A DNA stretch of 64,000 nucleotides from Hyphomicrobiales bacterium (GCA_900473045.1 UCKS01000005.1:62001-126000), one strand, 5' to 3'. Shown: positions 43,524 to 53,573, counted from the stretch's first letter. The notes: a model not told the origin generated them from the sequence alone. Program-made: numbers and translations.

Positions 43524-44955
43524 TCGGGGGATCGCCGTGATAGCAAAAAGCGGAGCCAAGCGGTGGATCTCTGCTGTTGACGCCGCGGCGAAGGTAGCTG
43601 GCGTTCGGACGGGCATGCCTGCCGCCAAGGCGCAAGCTCTGTTCCAGGGCCTCCTCATGGTCGATGCGGACGAAAAGGCGGACGCGGCGGCGCTCGAACG
43701 CATAACGCTCTGGGCGCTGGCTCATTACTCGCCAATCGTCGCAGTCGACGTCCCGAACGGGATCGTCATGGATACCGAGGGGGCAGACCACCTCCAAGGC
43801 GGCGAGGAGCCGATGCTTGCCGGGATCGCCAATCGTTTTCGGGGAAAGGGTCTGTTAGCGCGGGTGGCGATCGCCGACACCTGGGGCGCGGCCCACGCGT
43901 GTGCGAGAGCAATCAAGCGCGACACCGTCATCATACCTCGTGGGGACACCGCCCGCGCCGTCGAACGGCTACCTATCTCGTTGCTTCGTCTCGCCGCGAA
44001 AACAGTCGATGATCTCCGCACGCTGGGCTTCCGAACCATTGGTGAACTCGCAAATACGCCTCGAGCACCGATCGCGCTGCGGTTCGGCCAGGACGTCGGC
44101 CGCCGTCTGGATCAGATGCTCGGCCGCGTGGCGGAACCGATCGATCCGGTGCGCAGTCCCGATCTCATTGAGGTCAGCCGTTCGTTTCAGGAACCCATCG
44201 GAGCTGCGGAGACCATCGACAAATATGTCGGACGGCTCGTGGTGCAACTCTGCGAAGAGCTGCAGAGACGCGGTTTGGGCGTTCGGCGCGCCGACCTCAT
44301 CGTCGATAAGGTCGATAACACCCGACAGGCCATCCGGGCGGGAACGGCAAAGCCTGCGCGGGACGTCGCCTGGCTGACTAAATTATTTCGTGATCGGACG
44401 GAGAAGATCGAACCCGGCTTCGGCATCGAAAAGCTAACACTTGCAGCCATTATGTCGGAGCCCCTGGAGGAAATGCAGAAGGCGTCGTCGCTTGTAAAAG
44501 ACGAGGTAAAGGACATCACGCCTCTGATCGACATTTTCGGAAACCGAGGTGCCCGCGTTTATCGTCTCTCGCCTGTTGCTTCGGACGTTCCAGAGCGATC
44601 CGTGCAACGTATTTCTGCGGCAGCTGTCGACGTCGAGGCTACTTGGTCGCGCAGCTGGCCCCGGCCTGTACGACTGCTGCCTTATCCAGAGCTCGTGGAT
44701 GTCATCGCGCTGATGCCCGATCACCCACCCGTGTCAGTTACCTGGAAGGGAAAGCGCCACAAGGTGATACGTGCCGATGGCCCTGAACGCGTATTCGGCG
44801 AATGGTGGGTCCGTAACTCTGAACTTGAAGCTGTCCGCGACTACTTCGTCATTGAGGATGACACTGGAGAGCGGCTCTGGATCTATCGCGCTGGTGACGG
44901 TGTCGATACCGCCACGGGTTCTCATAAGTGGTTCGTTCATGGGATCTTCGCATGA
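43444..44955 (+). CDS. imuB: ImuB, Y-family polymerase-like protein
   Basis: About 503 residues from ATG 43444. It has the Y-family polymerase fold without the catalytic acidic residues: [19 protein letters not shown] at the start, then [40 protein letters not shown] and a C-terminal [13 protein letters not shown] and [18 protein letters not shown]. It bridges DnaE2, ImuA and the beta clamp. A fragment of another imuB C-terminus lies at 15511. Stop and dnaE2 start overlap (ATGA). Confidence 0.95.
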   Translation: MTRVVSIYLPDLPTDRIRRADPAIPVDRGIAVIAKSGAKRWISAVDAAAKVAGVRTGMPAAKAQALFQGLLMVDADEKADAAALERITLWALAHYSPIVAVDVPNGIVMDTEGADHLQGGEEPMLAGIANRFRGKGLLARVAIADTWGAAHACARAIKRDTVIIPRGDTARAVERLPISLLRLAAKTVDDLRTLGFRTIGELANTPRAPIALRFGQDVGRRLDQMLGRVAEPIDPVRSPDLIEVSRSFQEPIGAAETIDKYVGRLVVQLCEELQRRGLGVRRADLIVDKVDNTRQAIRAGTAKPARDVAWLTKLFRDRTEKIEPGFGIEKLTLAAIMSEPLEEMQKASSLVKDEVKDITPLIDIFGNRGARVYRLSPVASDVPERSVQRISAAAVDVEATWSRSWPRPVRLLPYPELVDVIALMPDHPPVSVTWKGKRHKVIRADGPERVFGEWWVRNSELEAVRDYFVIEDDTGERLWIYRAGDGVDTATGSHKWFVHGIFA

Positions 44956-47900
44956 GGTACGCAGAGCTTCAAGTGACGACGCATTTCAGCTTCCTGAGGG
45001 GAGCCAGCAGTGCCGACGAACTGTTCGCGACCACTAAGCAACTTGGTATCGAGGCCTTGGGTGTGGTCGATCGCAACAGCCTTGCGGGTATCGTCCGGGC
45101 ATTGGAGGCGTCTCGTGCGACTGGAATCCGCCTTGTCGTGGGCTGTCGCCTGGACCTCCAGGACGGGATGTCGATCCTTGTCTACCCGACTGACCGCGCA
45201 GCGTATTCCCGGCTCACCAGGCTGATCACCCTGGGGAAAAGCCGGGGAGGGAAAAACAACTGCATTCTCCATTTCGACGACGTCGTCCTCTATTCCAAGG
45301 GTCTTCTCGCCGTGCTGGTGCCCGACCTTGCCGACGACACATGCGCAGTCCAGATGCGCAAATTAGCCGAGGTGTTTGGTGATTGCGCCTATGTCGCCTT
45401 GTCGCTGCGTCGCCGCCCAAATGACCAGCTCCGGCTCCATGAACTGTCGAACATGGCGGCGCGGTTCAAGGTCAGGACGGTGGTCACAAACGACGTGCTG
45501 TTTCATGAACCAGGCCGCCGCCAGTTGCAGGACGTCGTCACCTGCATCCGAAATAACACGACCATCGATGAGGTCGGTTTCGAGCGCGAGCGCCACGCTG
45601 ACCGTTATCTCAAGCCGCCGAAGGAAATGGAGCGCCTTTTTCCACGCTATCCGGAAGCGCTAAGGCGGACGATGGAGATTGTCGACCGCTGCAAGTTCTC
45701 CCTGGAAGAACTGACCTATCAGTATCCCGAGGAAGCCATCATTCCTGGCAAGACGCCGCAGGAATCCTTGGAACACTATGTGTGGGAATGCATTCCGGAC
45801 CGCTATCCCGAAGGACTGCCAAACGACGTTCTGAAAACTGTGCGGCACGAACTCGATCTCATTCGAACAATGAAGTATGCGCCGTATTTTCTGACGGTAT
45901 TCAGCATCGTCCGCTTCGCTCGATCGCAGGGAATCCTTTGTCAGGGGCGCGGGTCGGCCGCAAACAGCGCCGTCTGCTACATCCTCGGCGTCACATCCAT
46001 CGATCCTTCGACCAACGATCTCCTGTTCGAGCGGTTCGTTAGCCAAGAGCGCGATGAGCCGCCGGACATTGACGTCGATTTCGAACATGAGCGGCGCGAA
46101 GAGGTCATTCAATGGATATACAAGACCTACGGCAAGGAGAAGGCCGCGCTCTGTGCGACCGTGACCCGGTATCGAGCAAAGGGCGCAATCCGCGACGTCG
46201 GCAAGGCCCTTGGATTGCCGGAAGACCTGATCAAAGCGCTCTCATCGGGTATGTGGTCATGGTCCGAGGAAGTAAGTGATCGCAACGTGCGGGAATTGAA
46301 CCTCAATCCCGACGATCGCCGCCTTGTTCTCACGCTGAAGCTGGCTCAGCAACTGATGGGTGTTCCCCGCCACCTCGGACAGCACCCCGGTGGTTTCGTG
46401 CTTACCCACGATCGCCTGGACGACCTCGTTCCAATCGAGCCAGCGGCAATGGCCGATAGGCAGATCATCGAGTGGGACAAGGATGACGTCGAGGCGCTCA
46501 AGATGATGAAAGTCGACGTGCTGGCGCTCGGCATGTTGACCTGCATGGCCAAGGCTTTCAATCTCATCCGAGAGCATAAAAACGACGACAACATGAACCT
46601 CGCTACCATACGCCAGGAAGATGCCGCGACCTACGCGATGATCCGGAAAGCCGATACTCTCGGGACCTTTCAGATCGAAAGCCGAGCCCAGATGGCGATG
46701 TTGCCCCGTCTCAAGCCACGGACATTCTATGATCTCGTGGTCCAGGTGGCCATCGTTCGGCCCGGTCCTATCCAGGGCGACATGGTCCATCCATACCTTC
46801 GGCGTCGCGAAGGCAAGGAAAAGGTCGAATATCCTACACCGGAGCTGGAAGCAGTCCTTGGAAAAACGCTTGGGGTGCCACTCTTCCAGGAATCAGCCAT
46901 GCGTGTTGCGATGGTTTGCGCTGGCTTCACGGGTGGTGAGGCGGACCAACTTCGAAAGAGCATGGCGACGTTCAAGTTTACAGGCGGCGTCTCAAGGTTC
47001 AAGGACAAGCTGGTCTCCGGCATGGTGCGAAATGGGTACACGGCGGAGTTCGCCGAGAAGACGTTTAGCCAACTCGAAGGGTTCGGGTCATACGGGTTCC
47101 CCGAAAGCCATGCGGCGTCATTCGCTTTGATTGCTTACGCTTCGAACTTCGTGAAGTGTCATCATCCGGACGTGTTCTGCGCGGCACTCCTTAACAGCCA
47201 GCCGATGGGGTTCTACGCACCGGCACAGATTGTCGGCGATGCCGCCAAACACGGCGTGGAAATTCGACCCGTTTGCGTCAATCGTTCGCGATGGGACTGC
47301 ACCCTTGAGGAGAGTGGCAATACTGGTCGCCACGCTGTACGCCTCGGCATGCGCCTCGTCAGAGGTCTTGCCACCGCGGACGTCGCGCGAATCGTCGCCG
47401 CCCGCATGAACGGTGAATTCGATTCAGTCGACGACATGTGGCGTCGATCCGGAGTTCCAGCCGCTTCGCTTGTCCAACTTGCTGAAGCTGACGCCTTCCT
47501 GCCGTCGCTGGGACATGAGCGTCGCGACGCGCTTTGGGCGATCAAAGCGCTACGCGACGAACCTTTGCCGTTATTCGCTGCGGCCGCAGAGCGAGAAGAG
47601 AAAACGATTGCCGAACAGCAGGAACCGGACGTGCGTCTCCGCCAAATGACCGAAGGCCATAACGTCGTCGAGGACTACGGCCATATCGGGCTGACGCTAC
47701 GCGATCACCCGATCGCCTTCCTGCGAGAAGACCTCAGACGACGGAGCATGGTCACTTGCGACGAGGCAATGTCCGCTCGTGACGGGCGGTGGGTCTATAC
47801 GGCGGGGTTGGTGCTCGTCCGCCAGAAGCCCGGCAGCGCGAAGGGAGTGATGTTCATCACCATCGAAGACGAGACAGGTCCGGCCAACGTCGTGGTATGG

Positions 47901-48218
47901 CCGTCCTTGTTCGAGAAGCGACGCCGCGTCGTCCTCGGGGCGAGCATGATGGCGATAAACGGTCGCATCCAGCGCGAGGGGGATGTCGTGCATCTCGTAG
48001 CGCAGCAGCTATTCGACCTCTCAGGCGATTTGTCGAACCTCGCTGACATGGATGCCGAGTTCAAGCTTACCTCGGGCAGGGGAGATGAGTTCGCCCATGG
48101 ATCGGCTGGGGGCGGGGACTCAAGAGATCGGCCGAAACCCACCGTCCAGCCAAGAGACATCTTCGTCCGTGATTTGCACATCGATACGCTCAAAGTGAAG
48201 GCGCGTAACTTTCAATGA
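44952..48218 (+). CDS. dnaE2: Error-prone DNA polymerase III alpha, DnaE2
   Basis: About 1088 residues from ATG 44952. N-terminal PHP domain ([35 protein letters not shown]), then the polymerase palm with the catalytic aspartates in [20 protein letters not shown] and later [19 protein letters not shown], fingers and helix-hairpin-helix, and an OB domain ([20 protein letters not shown]). No tail for tau binding, typical of DnaE2. It performs translesion synthesis and drives damage-induced mutagenesis. Confidence 0.97.
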   Translation: MRYAELQVTTHFSFLRGASSADELFATTKQLGIEALGVVDRNSLAGIVRALEASRATGIRLVVGCRLDLQDGMSILVYPTDRAAYSRLTRLITLGKSRGGKNNCILHFDDVVLYSKGLLAVLVPDLADDTCAVQMRKLAEVFGDCAYVALSLRRRPNDQLRLHELSNMAARFKVRTVVTNDVLFHEPGRRQLQDVVTCIRNNTTIDEVGFERERHADRYLKPPKEMERLFPRYPEALRRTMEIVDRCKFSLEELTYQYPEEAIIPGKTPQESLEHYVWECIPDRYPEGLPNDVLKTVRHELDLIRTMKYAPYFLTVFSIVRFARSQGILCQGRGSAANSAVCYILGVTSIDPSTNDLLFERFVSQERDEPPDIDVDFEHERREEVIQWIYKTYGKEKAALCATVTRYRAKGAIRDVGKALGLPEDLIKALSSGMWSWSEEVSDRNVRELNLNPDDRRLVLTLKLAQQLMGVPRHLGQHPGGFVLTHDRLDDLVPIEPAAMADRQIIEWDKDDVEALKMMKVDVLALGMLTCMAKAFNLIREHKNDDNMNLATIRQEDAATYAMIRKADTLGTFQIESRAQMAMLPRLKPRTFYDLVVQVAIVRPGPIQGDMVHPYLRRREGKEKVEYPTPELEAVLGKTLGVPLFQESAMRVAMVCAGFTGGEADQLRKSMATFKFTGGVSRFKDKLVSGMVRNGYTAEFAEKTFSQLEGFGSYGFPESHAASFALIAYASNFVKCHHPDVFCAALLNSQPMGFYAPAQIVGDAAKHGVEIRPVCVNRSRWDCTLEESGNTGRHAVRLGMRLVRGLATADVARIVAARMNGEFDSVDDMWRRSGVPAASLVQLAEADAFLPSLGHERRDALWAIKALRDEPLPLFAAAAEREEKTIAEQQEPDVRLRQMTEGHNVVEDYGHIGLTLRDHPIAFLREDLRRRSMVTCDEAMSARDGRWVYTAGLVLVRQKPGSAKGVMFITIEDETGPANVVVWPSLFEKRRRVVLGASMMAINGRIQREGDVVHLVAQQLFDLSGDLSNLADMDAEFKLTSGRGDEFAHGSAGGGDSRDRPKPTVQPRDIFVRDLHIDTLKVKARNFQ

Positions 48219-48406
48219 GATACTTCGGGGGTCTGTTTGCCGATTTTCAGTTTTCCGACCTGGTGAAGCTCCGCCAAGCCGCTCTCGATCGGGACGCCAT
48301 TATCCACGAGCAACGACTTGATCTCGTCGATCGTCTGCACCTCTGAGCCGACCCACAGTTCCGTCTGGCGCAGTCTTGTGAGCAGATATGTGAAACCCTT
48401 GGACAT
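48212..48406 (-). CDS. Hypothetical 64-residue protein
   Basis: From ATG 48406: [40 protein letters not shown] and [16 protein letters not shown]. Two helices and a basic tail. Its last codons overlap the dnaE2 stop tail-to-tail by 7 bases. It lies 53 bases after the DUF892 gene and is probably on the same transcript. Not recognised. Confidence 0.6.
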   Translation of the reverse strand: MSKGFTYLLTRLRQTELWVGSEVQTIDEIKSLLVDNGVPIESGLAELHQVGKLKIGKQTPEVSH

Positions 48407-48459
48407 AACAACGATCCTGCCATGGATGGGGGCTGACATCCACCAGCCCCGACGAATGA

Positions 48460-48948
48460 TCAGCCTTCGGCTTTTTGGTTCACGACGGACGTGGCGATAG
48501 CGGTGAGTGCCAGATCGGTGGCTTGTTCTTCATCGAGCGTAGACTGTAGAATCTCGGCGGCTTCTTCATAGCCAAGCTCCAGCGCCCACGTGCGGAGCGT
48601 TCCGTAGCGTGACATTTCATAATGTTCCACGGCCTGAGCAGCGGCGAGAAGGCCAGCATCAAGGGCAGGGGAGCCTTCGTATTCTTCCATGATTTCGGCA
48701 CCCTCGTCGGTAATGCCGAGGATCGCGGCACACGTCTTCGCCTCAGGCTCCTCGCCGATGACGTTGAAGACGGCTTCCAGGCGGGTCACGTGGATTTTGG
48801 TCTCATCCAGATGCTTGCGGAAGGCAGACTTCAGCTGAGTATTCGTCGCCGCGGCTTCCATCTCCGGCAACGTGTCGACGATCTTCTGTTCGGCAAAGTA
48901 GAAGTCTTTGAGCGTGTCGAGGAACAGGTCTTCGAGTAATTTGGCCAT
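48460..48948 (-). CDS. DUF892 ferritin-like protein (second copy)
   Basis: 162 residues from ATG 48948 (AAGGAAACAATCCC upstream). Same family as 29455-29955: LLEDLFLDTLKDFYFAEQKI, DETKIHVTRLEAVFNVIGEE, GAEIMEEYEGSPALDAGLLA and AVEHYEMSRYGTLRTWALEL. The two copies are clear paralogues, both under GGAAC promoters. Confidence 0.94.
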   Translation of the reverse strand: MAKLLEDLFLDTLKDFYFAEQKIVDTLPEMEAAATNTQLKSAFRKHLDETKIHVTRLEAVFNVIGEEPEAKTCAAILGITDEGAEIMEEYEGSPALDAGLLAAAQAVEHYEMSRYGTLRTWALELGYEEAAEILQSTLDEEQATDLALTAIATSVVNQKAEG

Positions 48949-49000
48949 GGGATTGTTTCCTTGGGACATTGCACCGACAGCCGGGCAATTGTTTGCCAAC

Positions 49001-49025
49001 AACTCGTTGGCTGAACCAATGTTCC
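49001..49025 (-). promoter_or_regulatory. RpoE2/EcfG-type promoter for DUF892 gene 2
   Basis: Minus-strand GGAAC (49021-49025), 17 bases, GTT (49001-49003), 52 bases before the start at 48948. Same spacing as at the first DUF892 gene. Confidence 0.65.
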
Positions 49026-49240
49026 GTCTCGCCACGCCACTGCGTGCATCGCCACCGTTGCGCCTTGATGGCACATAGCCGCCTGGCGTCGCTGTCGCTA
49101 AAAATCGGTTACGTACCTCAACGGGAATCTCACATTTTCATCTTGTGCACCTAGTACATTGGACTATGGTCGAATGCGCTGGAGGCCGCGGAGGAGGTGG
49201 CTTCTCAACAAAAAAGATGTCAATCCTTGGGAGGAAAATG

Positions 49241-49438
49241 ATGCATAAATCCGATACCGCAATACCACCAATGGACCTCAATATGCTCCAGTCCGTTCTC
49301 GACGCCTGGTGTACTCAGCAACACATTCTGCGCAAGGATGCGACTGCGGAAGCGAAGTTATTGATCAACGAGTATAAGCGCGGCAATCGCTCGCAGATTA
49401 AACTCATCGACGCACTTATAAACAGCACCACGCACTAG
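49241..49438 (+). CDS. Hypothetical 65-residue protein
   Basis: From ATG 49241 (GGAGG six bases upstream; ATG 49238 is adjacent): DLNMLQSVLDAWCTQQHILR, KDATAEAKLLINEYKRGNRS and QIKLIDALINS. Helical with one Cys; the pattern recalls small rhizobial proteins in stress loci but I cannot name it. Followed by a good terminator. Confidence 0.65.
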   Translation: MHKSDTAIPPMDLNMLQSVLDAWCTQQHILRKDATAEAKLLINEYKRGNRSQIKLIDALINSTTH

Positions 49439-49465
49439 CGCGCTCAACGGCCGCTTGTAGTCGAG

Positions 49466-49490
49466 AACCCGGCCTCACCGCCGGGTTTTT
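49466..49490 (+). terminator. Rho-independent terminator
   Basis: Stem AACCCGGC/GCCGGGTT (49466-49473 and 49480-49487), 6-base loop, then TTTTT; 27 bases after the 65-residue gene. Confidence 0.85.
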
Positions 49491-49584
49491 CATGTCGAAT
49501 AGAAACGCGATACATCCAGCAGGAGAACGCGAAGCGACTGCCTAACAGCCAGAACCACCTAAAGGCTGGGCTCCCGTCGCTGAT

Positions 49585-49659
49585 GGTTAACGCCGGCGAA
49601 ATCTGATGCTGAACGTGTTTCTTAAAAACAGTAACAACATCTCCAAAAGGCGTGGCCGC
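49585..49659 (+). repeat. Repeated leader element C, copy 1
   Basis: 75 bases similar to 58431-58504: both share GCCGGCGAA, TGTTTCTTAAAAA, AGTAACAACA and GGCCGC in the same order, with about 17 differences. It holds a hairpin GATGCTG/CAACATC (49605-49611, 49635-49641). No intact gene follows here. The rest of 49491-49803 shows no gene. Confidence 0.55.
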
Positions 49660-49803
49660 GCGCGGACGTCAATGCTTCACGCAATGTGGACGTTTCCGAC
49701 CCCCTCGTCGTCGACGCCTGCCTTTCGCAATCCGACCCCCTACATGGCGCAAAGCATTCAGACCACAAGAAACTGACGTAACTGACGTAGCTATCCTCGC
49801 GAG

Positions 49804-49829
49804 GGAACAAACCTACCCCGTCGTCGGTT
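49804..49829 (+). promoter_or_regulatory. Weak GGAAC-N19-TT promoter candidate
   Basis: GGAAC (49804-49808), 19 bases, TT (49828-49829). The spacing is one longer than at the other sites. It faces the broken cyclase gene 120 bases downstream. Confidence 0.25.
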
Positions 49830-49949
49830 GATGAGCGTCGACTGCTCCGTCATTGGAAATCCATCCGGTCTGGTTGTTGACGTTACATTTGCAAACAACG
49901 ATAGGACTGATGGGTTGTCGGATCGGACCATTCAGATGGAAGCGCCCCA

Positions 49950-50887
49950 CTAGAAAGAAAGCTTGCAGCCATTCTCGCCGCTGATGTCGAGGGCTACTCC
50001 CGGCTGATGAATGTTGACGAGGAACAGACGCTGGCGACCTTGACCTCGCATCGGACGATAGTGGACGGGCTCATTGAAAAAGCGCATGGCCAGATATTCG
50101 GCACGGCAGGCGACAGCTGCTGGCTGAGTTCCCGTCCATCGTCCATGCTTTCAACTCGGCCGTGGCGATCCAGCAGGCGATGTGGCGCGCTAACCGGAAT
50201 ATTTCCGAAGACCGCCGAATGAACTTTCGCATCGGGATCAACGTGGGCGATGTGCTGGTCAAAAACGGTGACATCTTCGGCGATGGCGTCAATATCGCCG
50301 CCCGGTTGGAAGGGCTCGCCGATGTCGGAGGCATCTGCGTGACGAGGGGGGTCAGAGATCACCTGCGCGATCGTGTCGAGGCGACGTTTAAAGACCTGGG
50401 AGAGCATAGCATCAAGAACATCGCGCGCCCGCTCCGTGTATTTCGCGTCATATTCGATCCGGAAGCAAAACCGGTACTTGATATGGAATTGCCCCCGGTC
50501 GGAATGTCCCAAGAGTCCTCTTCAGTGGAGCATTCGGTGCCGCAGGACCTCGATAGCGACGACGAGGGCCGCCGCGTCGAAGTCGCTTTCTGGGAATCGG
50601 TACAGCAAAGTGACGATCCGGCTGAATACGCTCTCTACTTGGAACGCTTTCCAAATGGGCAATTTGCCGAATTGGCCGCGACCCGTCTTGAAAATGGTGG
50701 ACCAAGCGCAAACGATCCCGGCGTCGAAGTCGCCTTCTGGGAGACGGTTCGCGATACAGGCAATCCGGAAATGATCGAAGCCTATTTGGCCAAATATCCG
50801 CAGGGTCAGTTCATCGGCCTCGCCAACCTCATGCTGGGCGAGCTTCGTAGAAAATTGGCCCAAGAGAGCGCTTCTTCGATCAATTAA
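49950..50887 (+). pseudogene. Adenylate/guanylate cyclase, frameshifted, with C-terminal repeats
   Basis: A class III cyclase domain starts at LERKLAAILAADVEGYSRLM and runs to GQIFGTAGDS; one base is then missing near 50118 and the frame continues LAEFPSIVHAFNSAVAIQQA, NFRIGINVGDVLVKNGDIFG to ARPLRVFRV. No start codon lies in frame before the domain. From about residue 150 of the second part there are two copies of a ~40-residue repeat (VEVAFWESVQQS...ERFPNGQFAELA and VEVAFWETVRDT...AKYPQGQFIGLA). A truncated product from ATG 50162 would lack half of the active site. Confidence 0.75.
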
Positions 50888-51073
50888 ATAACCGCGCTTG
50901 CAGCTTCGACGATGCCCTCTCTTTTCAAAAGCGGACCTATCCGCCGGAGCTCATTGTCATGGACCGCACAAGCGAACTCTGGGCGAAGCAGAAGGTTAAT
51001 GCCGATATGCCGACCCTTTTATAAAGCCCGGCCATGCTGACCTGCGCTTACAGAGTTTTCTGAATTTGGCGGG

Positions 51074-51700
51074 TCACCGCAGGAAGCCGTCGCGTCCGAA
51101 TTCTGCCCAGCCCGACAGTTCCGCGCTTGCCTCACCAGAACCCGCCTCTGGTGACTTAGAACTCGAACCCTTCTTCAACGATCGCGTCAGTTTCGCTTTG
51201 TAGGCAGCGCGCCGTCGGTTTTCGGCCGCAGCCGCCACGTCGTCTTCCCGCCATTCATCAACTGCGCCGCTGTCCAGGAGCTCTTCCACGACCTTCGGAT
51301 CGAAGACATGGAAGGTGATCTGTCTGGCGCGACCCGCTAGTCGTACTGTCCTTGTCCCCGCGCTGGGGAGGCGACCGTCGGCAAGCCAACGGTGCCTCTC
51401 CCCCGGCTTGATGGTAAGGATGTCCTGAATCTCGCGTGGGATCACCGGGAGGCTTTCGATATCCTTCATTGCCGCTGAGACAATGCCGGCTGCGACGTTG
51501 AACTCGGTCTTTGCTTCCGCTGGCATTGCAAGGACGAGTTCGCCAGTTTCGAGAACTAGTGATTTCTTTGAGGATATCGGAAGGCGCGCCCGCATCTCGA
51601 GAAGTATTCCGTGCGCGCGCACCGACGACCCAAGGGTGGCTTTCGATGGCAGGGTCCATGTCCTAAGGAGTTCAATATCGTTTTGCTCACGCTTCGGCAT
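51074..51700 (-). CDS. Hypothetical protein, 208 residues
   Basis: A coherent alpha/beta protein: ELLRTWTLPSKATLGSSVRA, VIPREIQDILTIKPGERHRW, LADGRLPSAGTRTVRLAGRA and FDPKVVEELLDSGAVDEWRE, with a basic, disordered C-terminus. I have an impression of rhizobial plasmid-borne proteins of this type but no family name. It is followed in the same direction after the gene at 51774-52121 and is likely its operon partner. Confidence 0.7.
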   Translation of the reverse strand: MPKREQNDIELLRTWTLPSKATLGSSVRAHGILLEMRARLPISSKKSLVLETGELVLAMPAEAKTEFNVAAGIVSAAMKDIESLPVIPREIQDILTIKPGERHRWLADGRLPSAGTRTVRLAGRARQITFHVFDPKVVEELLDSGAVDEWREDDVAAAAENRRRAAYKAKLTRSLKKGSSSKSPEAGSGEASAELSGWAEFGRDGFLR

Positions 51701-51773
51701 GGTGCCTAAATGGCGTTGAATTCAGTCAAGTCAACGGAGGGCGGACGAGCCATTGGGCACGGATTATCTTGCA

Positions 51774-52121
51774 TCACTGCTTCGCAGGCATTTCCAGTGC
51801 CGCGAACCAGTCCGCATAAGGCGTATTCTTTGCCATGTGCCTGTTGTAGTCAGGGGCTCCGTCGTCCCACCACAATGGTCCGCGTTCGCCAAGTGCGATC
51901 TTGGCTAGGTCTACCCGCTTCCGCGCCAGCGCCGTCGCGACCCTCTCGCCTTCGGCATCGCGGACCAACCGTCTAGCAACCATCAGTTCTTTCACGAGCC
52001 GATCTCGCTCGTCATCGGTCAGAGCTGGATTGCTCTTGCGCCACAATCGGCCGCGCACGACGAAATATCTTCCATCGGGGGTGTCGGGGTATCGACTTCG
52101 ATCTTGGATTTTTTGCCTCAT
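51774..52121 (-). CDS. Hypothetical protein, 115 residues
   Basis: From ATG 52121: YPDTPDGRYFVVRGRLWRKS, NPALTDDERDRLVKELMVAR, KRVDLAKIALGERGPLWWDD and a C-terminal NTPYADWFAALE. The pattern is conserved in many rhizobia and related bacteria as an uncharacterised small protein. An upstream extension to 52235 would overlap the stress promoter of the divergent gene, so the shorter start is preferred. Confidence 0.75.
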   Translation of the reverse strand: MRQKIQDRSRYPDTPDGRYFVVRGRLWRKSNPALTDDERDRLVKELMVARRLVRDAEGERVATALARKRVDLAKIALGERGPLWWDDGAPDYNRHMAKNTPYADWFAALEMPAKQ

Positions 52122-52127
52122 GCGAAC

Positions 52128-52152
52128 GGAACTTTCATAAGGCCGATTGGTT
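52128..52152 (+). promoter_or_regulatory. RpoE2/EcfG-type promoter with repeated leader
   Basis: GGAAC (52128-52132), 17 bases, GTT (52150-52152). The structured leader repeat starts 19 bases further on, the same layout as at 12843-12889. Confidence 0.65.
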
Positions 52153-52171
52153 TCGGTTTCGAGGTCGCGGC

Positions 52172-52266
52172 GTGTCAATCGGACACGACGGAGATGGTGG
52201 ACGCAGCGATTTTTCCGATTTCTCGCTGCGGGCAACGAAACGCCAGGCGAGCGCCCAGCCCGTCCG
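52172..52266 (+). ncRNA. Structured leader repeat, copy B (5' UTR of DUF2934 gene)
   Basis: Aligns without gaps to 12889-12983. Two hairpins: GTGTC/GACAC (52172-52176, 52182-52186) and GCAGCGA/TCGCTGC (52203-52209, 52223-52229), the second perfect in this copy. It lies between a GGAAC promoter and the ribosome-binding site (AAAAAGGAGAAA) of the DUF2934 gene, so it should be in the 5' untranslated part of that mRNA. A role in translation control or RNA stability is inference. Confidence 0.5.
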
Positions 52267-52303
52267 TCGCGGTCCTCAACGTTCCCAGAAAAAGGAGAAA
52301 TCG

Positions 52304-52546
52304 ATGGACGACAAACAACAGCAGCGCCGCGAACGGGCTTATAGAATCTGGGAGGACGAGGGCCGGCCTGAGGGTGCTCAAGATGATCACTGGAAGCGAG
52401 CGGAAGAGCAGCCCGAATTCAATGAGCAAGAATCGGAAGACGTGACGAAGGTGAACCAACAGGCCGACGACGAGTTTGCGCGGGACGGCAAGGAGACCGG
52501 GACGGCCGCAGATATTAAGCCGCCGTCAGCGATCAGTCCGGACTGA
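52304..52546 (+). CDS. DUF2934 protein
   Basis: 80 residues from ATG 52304 with AAGGAG upstream. The DUF2934 signature is plain: RRERAYRIWEDEGRPEGAQD followed by DHWKRAEEQ. The C-terminal half is acidic and probably disordered. Small DUF2934 proteins are typical of the alpha-proteobacterial general stress regulon, in line with the promoter here. A GTG at 52172 in frame is inside the leader and not taken as start. Confidence 0.88.
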   Translation: MDDKQQQRRERAYRIWEDEGRPEGAQDDHWKRAEEQPEFNEQESEDVTKVNQQADDEFARDGKETGTAADIKPPSAISPD

Positions 52547-52556
52547 GGAGAGTGAA

Positions 52557-52670
52557 ATGAGCGAAAGCCTCAAGAAGGGCGACAAGGTCACTTGGGAAAC
52601 AAGCCAGGGTAAGACCGAGGGCAGGGTCGTTAAGAAGCAGACGTCAGATACTCAAATTAAGCCACACCGT
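52557..52670 (+). pseudogene. DUF2945 gene, 5' part only
   Basis: From ATG 52557, ten bases after the DUF2934 stop: SESLKKGDKVTWETSQGKTE and GRVVKKQTSDTQIK are the start of DUF2945 (hypervirulence-associated TUDOR-like) proteins. After residue ~37 the frame is lost (a shift gives HTVRATKDEA in another frame) and the rest of the domain is replaced by the next gene. Confidence 0.65.
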
Positions 52671-52684
52671 AAGAGCAACCAAAG

Positions 52685-53125
52685 ACGAAGCTCAGAGTCT
52701 ACGAAACCCTCTCCGATCCGACTGGCCGCGAAGTCTGCGGCTATCTCCTCGTGCGTGGCTCTGTCCATGCGCACGCCTACGCTCTGGCGCTCGAGAAAAT
52801 AACTGGTGTCGATGTGAAGAAGTTTCTACCGACCCCGAACATTCCGCTCGACAAAATTCCAGAATGCCAGAAATACCTCGACGAGGGATCACACCGCAGA
52901 CTCTACACCTTCAGCCCGGACGACTACAAAGAGATGTCAGGCATCTGGGGCAACGGGGAAGTCGCTCTTCCTACCGATCCGCCAGGCGAACTCGAAGTTG
53001 TAGACGGTATGCCGGAAGGCGGCAAAATCCAGCAGCTTGTGGGCGTACCTTCCGCATTTACGCCGGACTACGCACCGGAAGAGATGTTCGAAATTGCCGA
53101 AAAGCTTTACAAAGCCAGCCGATAG
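52685..53125 (+). pseudogene. Hypothetical gene lacking its start, joined to DUF2945
   Basis: The frame reads TKLRVYETLSDPTGREVCGY, LLVRGSVHAHAYALALEKIT, LPTPNIPLDKIPECQKYLDE and on to APEEMFEIAEKLYKAS at 53125. No ATG is present where ACG (52685) begins; it runs straight out of the DUF2945 remnant, so a deletion has removed the start. A GTG at 52751 could give a 124-residue product. Family not recognised. Confidence 0.5.
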
Positions 53126-53246
53126 TCGGTTCGTCTGGAAGGTCCGTGTCCCCCAGCTTCCGATTTACCTAAAAACATCCGGCGCTGGGGCGGCACGATA
53201 AGCGTGCCGCCGTTCCAGCCACGCCGTTCTAACTTTTGAGGTGTCC

Positions 53247-53573
53247 ATGACCGTCTATCCCGATGACAAAGCCATCGTCTCTGAGATTGAAACAGTGCGT
53301 GTCGCTCTGCCGACCTGGGTCGTCAGCACCGTGGAGCTTGTCGAACTTGCAGAAAATGCGGAACGAGCAGCGAAAGAGATCAATCCCGAATCAGCGGATC
53401 GTTCTCGAAAACTGATCGTCGAGATTGCCGAATGGCAGCAGAAACTGAGCGACTGGCAAAAGTTGGCTGTCAGCCCACGTCTTCTTGCCGAACTTCGAAT
53501 TCTCAAGGCAACGTTGGACGCCTCAATGGACGAAGCAAACGCGGCTGCCGCCGAGCTTCACCTTTTTGAATAA
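53247..53573 (+). CDS. Hypothetical helical protein, 108 residues
   Basis: From ATG 53247 (GAGG five bases upstream; a GTG at 53241 is also in frame). Long helices: VSTVELVELAENAERAAKEI, SRKLIVEIAEWQQKLSDWQK and LLAELRILKATLDASMDEAN. It looks like a coiled-coil or helical bundle protein. Not recognised. It converges on the response regulator gene. Confidence 0.65.
   Translation: MTVYPDDKAIVSEIETVRVALPTWVVSTVELVELAENAERAAKEINPESADRSRKLIVEIAEWQQKLSDWQKLAVSPRLLAELRILKATLDASMDEANAAAAELHLFE

Noticed and set aside
52172..52303. Leader repeat read as coding (GTG start in frame with DUF2934)
   Set aside because: Substitutions between the two copies fall mostly on second codon positions, and the other copy is not followed by the gene.
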